NCBI GenBank assembly: GCA_026770615.1
Contig: MU631672.1
Location: forward strand, 74,305 to 89,239
Source of the DNA: Pavlovales sp. CCMP2436
Taxonomy: Eukaryota > Haptophyta > Pavlovophyceae > Pavlovales
Length of the DNA: 14,935 nt
Reading direction: 5' to 3'
Shown: positions 1 through 8,686 of the stretch, piece by piece
How positions within the stretch are numbered: position 1 is the stretch's first letter
How the letters are laid out: every line of letters begins with the position of its first letter
Made by a program: the position numbers and the translations under genes
The notes under the pieces: generated by a model
Seen by the model: only the letters and a program-made list of their open reading frames with translations
The model's database searches: none
What the model was told of the DNA's origin: nothing

Positions 1-167
1 TCATTGATATTATTATTTCTATTCTTCTTCATTGATATTATTATTTCTATTCTTCTTCATTGATATTATTATTTCTATTCTTCTTCTTCTTCTTCTTTAT
101 CATAATAATAACAACAACAACAATAATACTAATATAACACTAATAATACTAATAAAACTAATAAATG
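1..167. repeat. AT-rich microsatellite block
   Basis: Three tandem copies of a 28-bp unit beginning TCATTGATATTATT occupy about 1-84. They run into a TTC trinucleotide stretch to about 97, then an imperfect AAT/ACA/ACT trinucleotide tract to about 167. There is no coding signal. The block ends just before the decayed transposon-like gene, whose 5' part is not visible here. Confidence 0.9.
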
Positions 168-360
168 AGTAGGCCGTCAGGAGGCAGCTCGACCAACCTA
201 CTGTCGGAGCGAAGCCGCCCGTCAGGTTCTCTTCCTTCAGCGACATGGACGGGTACGCAGGCACCGTGCCGAGCGGCAACTACCTTGCCTCGTCGTACAA
301 AGATTTCCTAGAGTCCATCAGCCCCTACCTCGACAAGGAGGTCAAGAAGCGCGGCGCGGA

Positions 361-570
361 GGTGCTCGCCTGGGACGCGTCCTACAAAGCGGTGCTCGCC
401 TGGGACGCGTCCTACAAGGAGGTGCTCGCCTGGGACGCGTCCTACAAGGAGGTGCTCGCCTGGGACGCGTTCTACAAGGAGGTGCTCGCCTGAGACGCGT
501 CCTACAAGGAGGTGCTCGCCTGGTACGCGTCCTACAAAGGAGGTGCTCGCCTGGGACGCGTCCTACAAGG
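361..570 (+). repeat. 30-bp coding minisatellite, 7 units
   Basis: Seven units start at 361, 391, 421, 451, 481, 511 and 542. Each encodes EVLAWDASYK, the putative first catalytic Asp motif of the surrounding gene. Unit 5 has TGG changed to TGA (491-493). Unit 6 has TGG changed to TAC context (TGGTAC) and one extra base near its end, so the downstream frame differs by one. Most unit boundaries read GAG|GTG, an AG|GT proto-splice site; unit 2 starts GCG|GTG instead. Related proteins should carry the motif once, so the array is a local expansion. Confidence 0.95.
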
Positions 571-779
571 AGGCCAAGCGGCTGTGCAAGCAGAAGGGCC
601 AGCAGGTTAACCTCGCGCTTATCACGGGCACCAACGAGCTGGTTGAGGTGCGCGTGCAATTCCACGTGGTCACGGATGGCCACGACCAGATGGAGGCGGC
701 GATCAAGGCCTTCCTCGCGACGATGCGCGCGTACGGCCAGAAGCCGCCCCGGCTGTTCTTCACCGACAAGCCATTGGAG

Positions 780-856
780 GTTCATGCTAGCATGGGTGCC
801 CTCTTTTTATCGGCTTTGGTGCAGGCACTGACCCCCCTCCCCCCCCTCCCCTGCAG
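780..856 (+). other. Intron 1 of transposase-exonuclease gene
   Basis: 77 bp, GAG|GTTCAT to CCCCTGCAG|GAC, phase 0, with a C/T-rich tract before the acceptor. It joins ...TDKPLE to DKSFFQG. The frames on each side (0 and 2 mod 3) are reconciled exactly by this splice. Confidence 0.8.
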
Positions 857-1039
857 GACAAGTCCTTCTTCCAGGGGGCCATTCTGTCGCTGCAGGCTGA
901 GCAAGACCGCCTCGACAGCCTAGTGCCCGCCGCTGAGGGCGTGCTTGAGCCGTGCAAGCTCAAGCCTGACCAGGCGCAGTTTTGCTCTGCAACAGCAGCG
1001 ATCAACCTCAAGGTCAAGTCGGTGCGCTTCCTCATCAAG

Positions 1040-1570
1040 GGCCTCGCGTCGCGAGGCCGCGGCGTGGTCGCCTTGGACTGCGAGTGGACGGTGACCACCG
1101 GTTCAGCCGGCCGCATCACCTCGTCCGGCCGCGTCGCCGTCATCCAGCTCGCCTATGTCACGTCGACCGGCGAGGTGGCGGCGGTCGTCCTGAAGGTTGG
1201 TGCCACTCTCCCTTCCTCTCTGCTTGATCTGCTCGCAGACCGGGACATCACCTTCGTTGGCCGGGGCATCGCAGGCGACCTCGCCAAGATCGGCAGGGAC
1301 TTCAAGTGCAGCTCCTCCGCCCTCGTGAGCGCCAAGGTCAGGGCGGTCGAGCTCGCTTCGATGGCGGCAAGATGCGGCCTCGTCGCGCGTGCGTCCGTGG
1401 GCCTCGCCGCGCTGACCGCACTGGTGCTCAAGCAGCACCTCTCCAAGGAGCCGACGCTGAGATGCTCCAACTGGGACGGCACGCTGACGGCTGCGCAGAT
1501 CGAGTACGCTGCGCTCGACGCGGTCAAGTCGCTCGAGGTCTGGATGCACCTCGACAAGCTGCCCGACCTC
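1040..1570 (+). other. WRN/EXD-type DEDDy 3'-5' exonuclease domain
   Basis: All three exonuclease motifs are present in one open frame. Exo I is VALDCEW (Asp 1076-1078, Glu 1082-1084). Exo II is FVGRGIAGDLAKI (Asp 1277-1279). Exo III is IEYAALDA (Tyr 1505-1507, Asp 1517-1519). The SNWDGTLTAAQIEYAALDA stretch is typical of the Werner-exonuclease branch. No key residue is missing, so this domain looks catalytically intact although the host gene is damaged. It lies between the second and third putative transposase Asp residues. Confidence 0.88.
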
Positions 1571-1875
1571 ACCCTCCGGCTGCGCGCAGAGGACGCGATC
1601 GACGGCCTCGAGGTCGACATCATGCCGGCGCACGGCAGCATGTCGATGCAGGCGTCTCGCGGCGCGCGTGCAGTCATCGTGACTGCAGCTGCGTGGTGCC
1701 TGCCGAGCGGCTGCACGCCCGCTTCGATGGAGGTCAGGCCGACGCATAAGCTCGTCAGAGTGCTGGAAGTGAATGCACCGGCGCTCGTCGTCCCGCGCGT
1801 CAAGGGTCCCGACGGCAATCCAGCGACCATCGGCAGCTTTGGCGCCCCGCCCTATCACTTTCTCCTCCCACTGAC

Positions 1876-2097
1876 CATGCTCGCCGCCGCCCACGCCGTT
1901 GCCGCGCCAACCTCAGCCGCACCTCCCTCCACCACCACCGCCGCGGCCGCCCCCACTTCCGCCACCACGCCGCTACCGCCACCTCCTACCGCCTCAAACG
2001 CCCCCGCTTCTGCCGGCACCCCGCCACCTTTCGATTTCACCGCCGGCGGCGGCGACGGCGACGACGGCGACGGCGGCGGCGGCGGCGACGGCGAGGA
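1876..2097 (+). repeat. Low-complexity coding linker (Ala/Thr/Pro then Gly/Asp)
   Basis: The frame here encodes an Ala-Thr-Pro-rich tract followed by a Gly/Asp run built on GGC and GAC triplets (about 2041-2095). It separates the exonuclease and its following block from the C-terminal conserved block (LTEQEIAEML onward). It probably forms a disordered tether and is a site prone to replication slippage. Confidence 0.8.
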
Positions 2098-2634
2098 TCT
2101 GACGGAGCAGGAGATCGCTGAGATGCTGCACACCGCTGCGATCGCAGCCGGGCATGGCGGCAGCGGCAAGGGCGTCAAGCTCTCTGCGGCTCCCACGGGC
2201 ACCATCGCCGACAAGTTGTCCTCCGTGCTCGGCGATGCCTACCACTACATGAACCGCGCCAAAGTGCCCATGCACCGCTCGAGCAAGAAGGGCTACTACG
2301 TGGCGTTGCAGAACGCGTGGTTCGTGTGTGGGACGCGCCCATCCTCGAGCGGGTCAAGGCGTCGCTGCGCGCCAGCGGCATGGCGGACGAGGAGATTGAG
2401 GCGAAGATGTACCACGACGTCTCCTACTTTCGCGCGCGCGTCCCGCGGGTCGTGCCGCCGCCGAGCAAGCTCTACTGGCGCGTGCGCGCAGTCTACGCGG
2501 TGTACGGCCCCGAGTGTGACGAGAATGGCAAGCCGCTCTTCAACGACGCGGCGTGGGGCAAGGCGGACAACGTGCTCAGGGAGATCCTCGCTGGTCTCGC
2601 ATCGGATCCGTCGGGCTTCCTCTTCTACAAGCAG

Positions 2635-2749
2635 GTGAGCGCGCGTCACCCTGCTGTTGCCCGCTTGGGCTTTCTGCGTTTACTGTCCGCTATCCACTGC
2701 CTGCTGCTCACTGTCTGCTGCTCACCCCCCCCCCATTCATATATACCAG
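2635..2749 (+). other. Intron 2 of transposase-exonuclease gene
   Basis: 115 bp, CAG|GTGAGC to ATATACCAG|CGG, phase 0. It has a run of C residues and a short CATATATACC stretch before the acceptor. It joins FLFYKQ to RVDSRGEP and connects the two frames used by the conserved C-terminal block. Confidence 0.85.
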
Positions 2750-3539
2750 CGGGTCGACTCCCGCGGCGAGCCGCTCGCCGACTCGCACGACAACGCCCTC
2801 TACGACTGCAGCCGCGGCTCCAACCACCCGGAGGCCCACCACAAGGGCCTGGTGACGACGTTTGGCACGTGGAACGTTGGGGTCTGGATGGCCAGCGCGC
2901 TTTTGAAGTGGCACCGGCACTGCTACAACCAGCGCGTGTCGGAGCGGCTGCGACCTGGCTTCCCGGTGCTCGGCATGTACGATACTTGGCTCATCGACCT
3001 CCTCCAGGTGCTCGTCAGCCAGAACTGGTCCGTCCTCTTTCCCGAGTGGTCCAACACGGGCGATTTCGCTCCGACCGCCGAGACGTTCAACACGGTGCCC
3101 CTCCACTCGAATGAGCTCGGCGCGGCGATCGATCAGATCACGCTGCCGGCTACGCTCAAGCTGACGCCCGAGCACGCGTTCATCGCCAAGTCGATGGGCA
3201 CCAAGCTCCCGCTGCTGCCGGTGCACGGCAAGGAGGAGAATGTGCTCTTCCACTCGCTCGTCCTCGCCGCGCCGCCGGGTCCGCTCAACTTTGACAGCAT
3301 GGCGATCGAGTGGTGCAAGCATGCTGACGGCAAGGCCATCTTCCCCAAGCTGCCGGTCTACCTGCGCACGCACTTCGCCGACTGAGAGCGGAACCAGAAA
3401 GTGCGCAAAGCAGTTAGCCGCGCAGCAGTTAGCCTCGCGCGGCTCAAGGCGCTCAACCGCCACACCGCGCCAGCCTCGCTGCCGGCTCCTGCACCCACGC
3501 CAGCCGCCAACCCTGCCACCCGGACCATCCCCGCCTTTA

Positions 3540-3712
3540 TCCACCCCACCTCCGTCCTCGCCAACGCCATCCTCCCCACCTCCGCCCTCCTCACCTCCGC
3601 TCTCCTCCCCACCACCGTCCTCGCCAACCCCATCCTCCCCATCTCCACCTTCCCTACCTCCGCCCTCCCCACCTCCGCCCTCCCAACCTCCGCCATCTTC
3701 CCCCCCGTCTGC
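3540..3712 (+). repeat. Pyrimidine-rich coding minisatellite
   Basis: The + strand is almost pure C/T with scattered A. In the gene's frame it encodes imperfect PTSAL/PTSAI pentapeptides with a higher-order 63-bp (21-residue) periodicity: CCGTCCTCGCCAA recurs at 3552 and 3615. It sits between the post-3385 open frame and the Cys-containing tail, and is probably disordered. Confidence 0.75.
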
Positions 3713-4087
3713 ACCGCCCCTAGCACGATTGCGGGAAGGCAGGGAGGGAAAAGCTACTCGCTAGCGGGGGCGGCAGGACGGAAGGGAGCAGCTGCTTCTC
3801 CTCGGACTGCAGCTCCTTTCGGTGCGCAGCCCGTCTACCATGCGCAGATGCTGTCAGCTCCTTTTGGAATGCGCGCGGTCAGCTGCGCACAGGTAGTCGG
3901 CGGCGTACTCATCGGCGCTCCGGAACCTGCTCAGCCGCCGGCGCAGCTGGAACAGAGGCAGCACGGGGATCGCGGCCCAGAAATGCCTCAGCGCGCTCCC
4001 CGTGTATGCAAGTCGTGCATGGGGGCTAGCTCCCCCGGCAAGTGGCGCAGCTCAAAGTGCCCTATGTTTGTTGCACCGACTGAGTGA

Positions 4088-4792
4088 GACCAATTGCAAC
4101 AGAGTACGGAACAACGGTCCGAATGTAAACAATTTGTAATTTATAATGTATATATTCTTATTAATTAGTTAGACAGTTATTAGTCAAGTCAGTTACACAG
4201 TCAGCTACCCAATATTTGCGACATTTGCTTCTTCGCGGGGCCTTTCTCACTCCCCCCTCCCCCCCCTCCTCTTCCCTTTTCCCTTTTCTCCTCACCCTTC
4301 CTTTTCTCCTTTTCTCCTTTTCTTCTAATTTATTAGAGCTCCACCACTACCGAATACGAGCCAAACAACTTGAAGAAAAAGGCCTACATTTTTTCGTCCC
4401 CTAGCCGGCAGAGCACGCCCGTGCGCTATTGCTAAAAGTTGGGTGCACCCTTGTCTGCGATATACGTACGGTGTTAGTGTTTACAATTTGTAAGTAGCAG
4501 CAGTTCGTGCACCTCAGTTAATGGACGGGCGCAAACAGGCGGGCCAAAATAGACGCCATACAATTTTTATCCTCCTTTGAACGACTGCCGCCGCCTGCCA
4601 CCGACGAGTTAACTAAGATCAGCTTGAGTTGTCAAACTCTCAGCCAGAACATCAGGCTACATAAATATATGTGTATATATTGTATTCATTATTTAATGCA
4701 ATATGAATACGTACACGTGCAACTACAGCAATTCAACATTCGCGTCTGCATTAGCAATGAATGGATGATGCTGGAGGCGCTTATATAACTAC
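4088..4792. other. Intergenic region between convergent genes
   Basis: No convincing gene. It holds an AT-rich stretch (about 4115-4200), a nearly pure pyrimidine tract on the + strand (about 4240-4327) and another AT-rich stretch (about 4660-4720). A short open frame in the pyrimidine tract is compositional. Two similar motifs, ACAATTTGTAA at about 4129 and 4483, are the only other internal similarity I see. The 3' ends of both flanking genes fall here. Confidence 0.7.
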
Positions 4793-7700
4793 TCATACGT
4801 TTACTCGCTCCACCTCGGCGCCCGCAGCGCATTCGCTGCCGGGCCTGGCGGGGAGCACGAAAAAAGTAATGCTCTGTGCGCCCACCGTTAGCTCACACTT
4901 GGACCCGCCGCGCACGATGACCGGCGCGAGCTCGGGCAGCGAGCCGTCGGGCGCGGCGGCGAGCGGCCGCCCGTTGAGTTCGGAGTGGTGCGCGGTGAGC
5001 TTGCCACCGGCGGCGGTGAGGCGGTACTCGGCGCGCGGCACGGCGTCGTCGGGCAGCTCGAGCAGCACCGCCTCCGCCGTGGGGTTGACGACGAGGAGCG
5101 TCACGCCGCCATGCGTGCCCTGCGGCTGGCGCGCGCAGTGCACGAACGCGGTGGGCGCGGGGGCGTCACCCGCCGAGGCCCTGGCGGGGGCGGCCGGCGA
5201 GAGCGAGACGGCGAGCACCCTTGCCCCCATCAGCCGCGCGAAGAGCGCGGCCACGAAGAAGTCGGGCCGCGGCTCGAGCGTCGAGCGGTTGAGCAGCGCG
5301 TACCCGCCGCCGAGCAGGGTCTGCCTGCACACGGCGCCCGCGCCGCCCCGCGCGTTGGCTCCGAGGAAGGGTGCGTACCAGAAGCCATCGGCGAAGGCGC
5401 CCGAGAGGACCGCATGCCCGCTGTTGTACGCGCCGCCCGACTCCCCCACCCACACGCGCGCGGGCCGCGCGCGCCGCTGTGCCGCGGCCGCGCGCGCGAC
5501 CACGGCGGTGGCGGCGCGCATCTGCGCCCCCGCGCCGCTGCCCGAGTAGCCGAGCATGCGCCGGAGCAGCCCCGGCTCCCCGTACGCGGCGCCGAGGGGG
5601 TAGGCATGGTAGGTATACACGTCAAGCGCCTCGCCCGCGCGCGCCACGTACGCCTCGGCCTGCGCGCGCACAAAGGTCGTCGCGGCCGGCCCGAGCACGC
5701 GCGGCCGGCGCCGCGCCCCCGCCGCGTCGCCACTCCGCGTGCGCGGGCCGTACACGTCGCTCACGGCCGCATCGAGCGCGCGCAGCCCGTCGGCCTGCAG
5801 CTCGGCCGCCTGCCGCGCGTCCTGCCAGACGCACGCCTCCGAGACGGGCGCGCCACCCGCCTTGCGCTCGCAGAAGACATACGAGGAGGGCGGCACGTGC
5901 CCTGGCTCGTTGCCGTACTCGACGCCCCACAGCGGATCGGCCTCGACCGCGCGCGCGCGGCGCAGCAGTGAGAGGGCCTGCGACGGGTCCCACACCTCCG
6001 GCCGCAGCCCACGTGTGCGGTTGCCCCGGCCTACCACCGAGTTGAGGGAGAAGACGAGCCGCGCGCCCGCCGCGACGCACAGCTCGAGCAGCGCGTCGAA
6101 GCGCTCGGCGCGCAGGCAGCCGCCGGTGAAGCGGTCCGCCTGCGATGGCGGCTGCGGCTCGAGCGGCGGACAGTCCGTCTCGTCGCCAAAGCCAGCGTAG
6201 GTGATGTTGTCCTGCGACGTGCCCCCCACGCGCAGCGTGACCGGTGCCAAGTAGCGCAGCGCCGCGCGTAGCCTTGGCGAGTCGAGCGGTGCGCTGAGGA
6301 GCGAGGCACCCTCCCACTGGCAGTGGCCGTAGTCGCACTTGTTCGCGGGCCAGTAGTCCAGTGTCACGCACACGAAGACATCCTCGGTCTGCGCGACGGC
6401 TTCCTTGCCCACCTCCAGCCGCAGCCGCCGCAGGGGCCGTGCCGCCTCCGCTATCTCGCCTGCCGCCCCTCCTGTCGCCCCCTCCGCCCCCCCCGCCGCC
6501 GCCGCCACCGCCTCCGCAGCCGGCGCGTCGGCCGCACCCGCCTCCGCCGCCTCGGACCCCGCAGCGCGCGAAGCCTCTGCCGGCCGCTGCGCGCGCTCCT
6601 CAGGCCGGGGCGCGCGCACGTCCATCTCTGCGAGTTGCCACCGCGCCACCGCGCCGCCCGCCCCCGCGCTCACGCCTGGGATGCCCGTCTCCGCCCCGAC
6701 GTTGATCGTACTCCAACGCTGCGCGGCGGGGGTCGGCGGCGCGCCGGCAAAGACGAGGCGCAAGGCGAGGGCCGACACGTCCACGCTGCGAAGGGAGGAA
6801 GGAATGAATGACAGCCCGTGAGCACACCTCCCGCAAAAAAAAAAAAAAAAAAAACTCACCGTAGGCCGCGTACGGGAAGCGACTCAGCTCGGAGCGCCGC
6901 ACGAGCGAGCCGTTGGCGAAGCGGTGCGCGAGCGGGCAGTTGGAAGGGCTCGACGGCGCGCAGAGCGACGGCCCGGAGATGTCGAGCAGCACGTAGCGCG
7001 TCACGTCGCGCCGCGTGTTGCCGGTGCAGCTACCGCCGCTGAGCGTCCAGCACGCACCGAGGTTGAGCAGGTAGAAGCTGCTCGAGCCGCGCGGAGAGAG
7101 TTGGAGCAGACGCACCGCGTAGCGTACCTCGAGCGGCGTCTCCGCCTCGGCCGCGGAGTGCGCCAGCATACCGCGCCCATCATAGGCTGCGCCGCCCTTG
7201 AGGCCCCGCGCGGCGTCGGCCCCTGTCATGACGCGGTACCGAAATGACGTGGAGCACTGTCAGTCGCATTAGGCGGAAAATCAACACATCGCAGTGCCGA
7301 TAAGACCTTACCAAGGTACACATCGCAGTGCCGATTAGAGCTTACCAAGGTACAGCATCAGCCACGGGTACTGCGTCGAGGTGCGCAGCTCGCACGAGTA
7401 CACGCGGCCACTCGGCGCGCCCTTGCCTCCGTCGCCGTCGCTCCACAACCAGCTGACCGCCGCGCGCGAGCCGTTGCCGTACGTCGCCTCAAACCCGCCG
7501 CGGAAGTGACCGCCCGGCTGTGACCTCTGCGACCAGTGGTGCGTCACAGAGGGCTGGTGGACTGGGAGCCGATTCGCGTACCACGGGCGGGGAAACGCGG
7601 AGCAGGGCTGCGCGCCCCCGGTAGGCGACGGAACGCGCGCCGAGGGTGCGAGCGTCTCGCTGATATTGTGACGGTGACGGTGCCCGTCTCTGTCACCGTC

Positions 7701-8279
7701 ACCGTTGGCACGGGATGAGCCGCTCCGCACGGCCTCGAGCGCGCAAGGTCGTGCCGCCTCGGCAGCTGCCTCGTGCGCTACCTCGTCCGCCTCCGCGATG
7801 GGCAGGTGCGGTGCGGTGCCCTGACTGTAGTAGGCGGCGCACTGCCCACCGCCTATGCCGCACTCTTCCACGTCGATCGCGTTCCCGCTCTTGATCATTG
7901 CGGTCCAGAAGTAGTGCTCGCCGAGAGGTGCCCGCGTGAACGGCTCTGCGCAACGGCGCGCGAGGAGCTGCTCCTTGCGCACCGCGGCCTCGTCGGACGA
8001 CTCGTGCAATGCTGCACCTAGCGCCTCATCTGCAAGCGTGACGCGGTTGCCGTGCGGGCCAGGACCGTTGTCCGCGGCGCAATCCGCCCAGCGCGGGCTC
8101 ACGGCGCACGAGCTGTCGCCGTGCGCGCACGCGCGGTTGCAGAATGACCAAGCCTCCGTCATCAGCCTTGGATACTCGGCCATCATGCCCGGGTCCCCGA
8201 CGAGGCTCTCCCATGGCGGCTCGCCCGCAGTGACGGCCGCACACGCGAGCAGAACGGCCGCGACGGCCGTGCTGCTCAT
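4793..8279 (-). CDS. Secreted DUF7705-like / plant-type GH79 heparanase-like fusion
   Basis: Visible exons: 8279-7346, 7222-6860 and 6785-4793. The start is the ATG at 8279, giving a signal peptide (MSSTAVAAVLLACAAVTAGE). Exons 1-2 resemble the plant secreted family I know as DUF7705, with SFCNRACAHGDSSC, RWADCAADN, YPWLMLYLG, FYLLNLGACW and SRFPYAAYG. Exon 3 starts with the rest of that domain (PPTPAAQRWSTINVGAE), passes an Ala-rich linker (about 6600-6440) and enters a GH79 domain: VCVTLDYWP, CDYGHCQW, LRVGGTSQD, VEYGNEPG (proposed acid/base Glu, 5906-5908) and VWVGESGGAYNSG (nucleophile Glu, 5441-5443), then a beta-rich C-terminus. GH79 enzymes cleave beta-glucuronides in heparan sulfate or plant arabinogalactan; the substrate here is unknown, and action on extracellular or wall glycans is inference. 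Splice 1 is in phase. Splice 2 is not, and a conserved Cys-containing segment seems absent there, so an exon may be lost or the assembly collapsed at the T run. Confidence 0.82.
6786..6859 (-). other. Intron 2 (or collapsed gap) of DUF7705-GH79 gene
   Basis: On the minus strand the sequence runs G|GTGAGT, a 20-nt T run, then a CT-rich tract and CTTCGCAG|CG. The signals are textbook, but the left exon ends in phase 1 and the right exon needs phase 2. A weak in-phase donor exists at 6873-6872 (CC|GTAC). A CCAG acceptor farther inside exon 3 would also restore phase but would discard conserved residues. Confidence 0.6.
6835..6854. repeat. Homopolymer A20
   Basis: Twenty A on the + strand, so a T run on the transcribed strand, right after the GTGAGT donor. 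It could be genuine or an assembly weak point; the surrounding gene loses phase exactly here. Confidence 0.95.
7223..7345 (-). other. Intron 1 of DUF7705-GH79 gene
   Basis: 123 bp on the minus strand, TACCTTG|GTAAGC to CATGACAG|GG. Both sides are phase 1, and the joined codon is Gly within LYLGADAARG, matching the family at this point. The donor region is duplicated just inside the intron (separate entry). Confidence 0.88.
7285..7352. repeat. 34-bp tandem duplication of the splice donor
   Basis: Units 7285-7318 and 7319-7352 differ at only a few bases. Each carries, on the minus strand, the exon end TACCTTG and a GTAAG donor. The exon-proximal donor (GT at 7345-7344) gives the in-phase splice. 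Use of the second (GT at 7311-7310) would keep 34 extra nucleotides, including an in-frame TAA at 7337-7335. Confidence 0.9.
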
Positions 8280-8416
8280 CGCGGCACGGGAGCTGGCTGG
8301 CGAGACTGCGAGAGCAACTCCCAGCCGCCATCGTTCGATTTTTTTCTTCTTTTATCTCCTTCCCTGGCCACGTTCCCCAAAAAGGAGTCTCTGCCGGCCG
8401 GACAGGGCGACTACCG

Positions 8417-8450
<34 letters not shown>

Positions 8451-8686
8451 GCTCTTTCAGACGGAGATGGCAGCTGTGATGTACTTCGAACGTGGGTGGC
8501 TGGGACGGCGACGGCGACAGCGGCACAGGGACGACGGTGGCAGCAAGAGGAGTTGGCAAGGACATGGGCGTGTTCCGGGCAACTTAATGATGTGATTTTT
8601 GTCAGTGATGCTTGTCCAGACGCGTGTACACGCGCTCGCAGTACTCGTCCCTGCTTCTTGCCCGCCGGCCGGCGACGAGGCTGTAG
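8280..8686. other. Intergenic region with A33 homopolymer
   Basis: It lies between the 3' end of endonuclease V and the start of the DUF7705-GH79 gene, both on the minus strand. It holds 33 A at 8417-8449, and a pyrimidine-rich patch near 8339-8365 that reads GATAAAAG on the minus strand and might be a weak TATA-like element. A short upstream ATG (about 8328) in another frame precedes the annotated start. No gene is supported. Confidence 0.7.

Larger units (their letters stand above)
241..4087 (+). pseudogene. Decayed DDE-transposase-like protein with embedded DEDDy 3'-5' exonuclease
   Basis: Three exons are visible: about 241-779, 857-2634 and 2750-4087, with phase-0 GT-AG introns at 780-856 and 2635-2749. 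The left edge is open: CTTCCTTCAG at 231-240 looks like a splice acceptor and the frame has a TAG at 170-172, so an upstream exon may be missing. Domains in order: a segment with WDASYK (Asp codon 555-557), FFTDKP (Asp 765-767), a WRN-like exonuclease (about 1040-1570), a low-complexity linker, a conserved block with GDAYHYMNRA (Asp 2234-2236), and a Cys-containing tail (CKSC...KCP). I recall proteins of this layout from basidiomycete fungi and other protists, where they look like mobile-element genes; assigning the three Asp as a DDE/DDD triad is inference. Lesions: a 30-bp repeat expansion with TGA at 491-493 and a 1-bp gain near 537-541; a shift near 2315 consistent with +2 in a GTGTGTG run; TGA at 3383-3385, after which the same frame stays open to 4087. 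The last TGA could instead be the true stop. Confidence 0.72.

Noticed and set aside
361..570. CRISPR-like array
   Set aside because: Units are directly adjacent with no spacers and lie in a eukaryotic coding frame.
342..785. Minus-strand open frame with Arg/Pro/Cys-rich 10-residue repeats
   Set aside because: It is the antisense shadow of the 30-bp minisatellite; the repeat length, a multiple of three, keeps all frames open.
491..3385. Both in-frame stops of the transposase-exonuclease gene are UGA, and at 491 the sister units have UGG, so UGA might encode Trp or selenocysteine
   Set aside because: The same gene has frameshifts, endonuclease V itself ends at UGA where its family ends, and no selenocysteine element was seen. 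Decay is simpler.
4216..4404. Small Ser/Pro/Leu/Phe-rich open frame
   Set aside because: It is produced by the pyrimidine-rich tract, with no start context or recognisable domain.
4985..6821. Several long + strand frames opposite the GH79 exon
   Set aside because: They are Arg/Pro/Ala-rich, lack motifs, and result from high GC at third positions of the real minus-strand gene.
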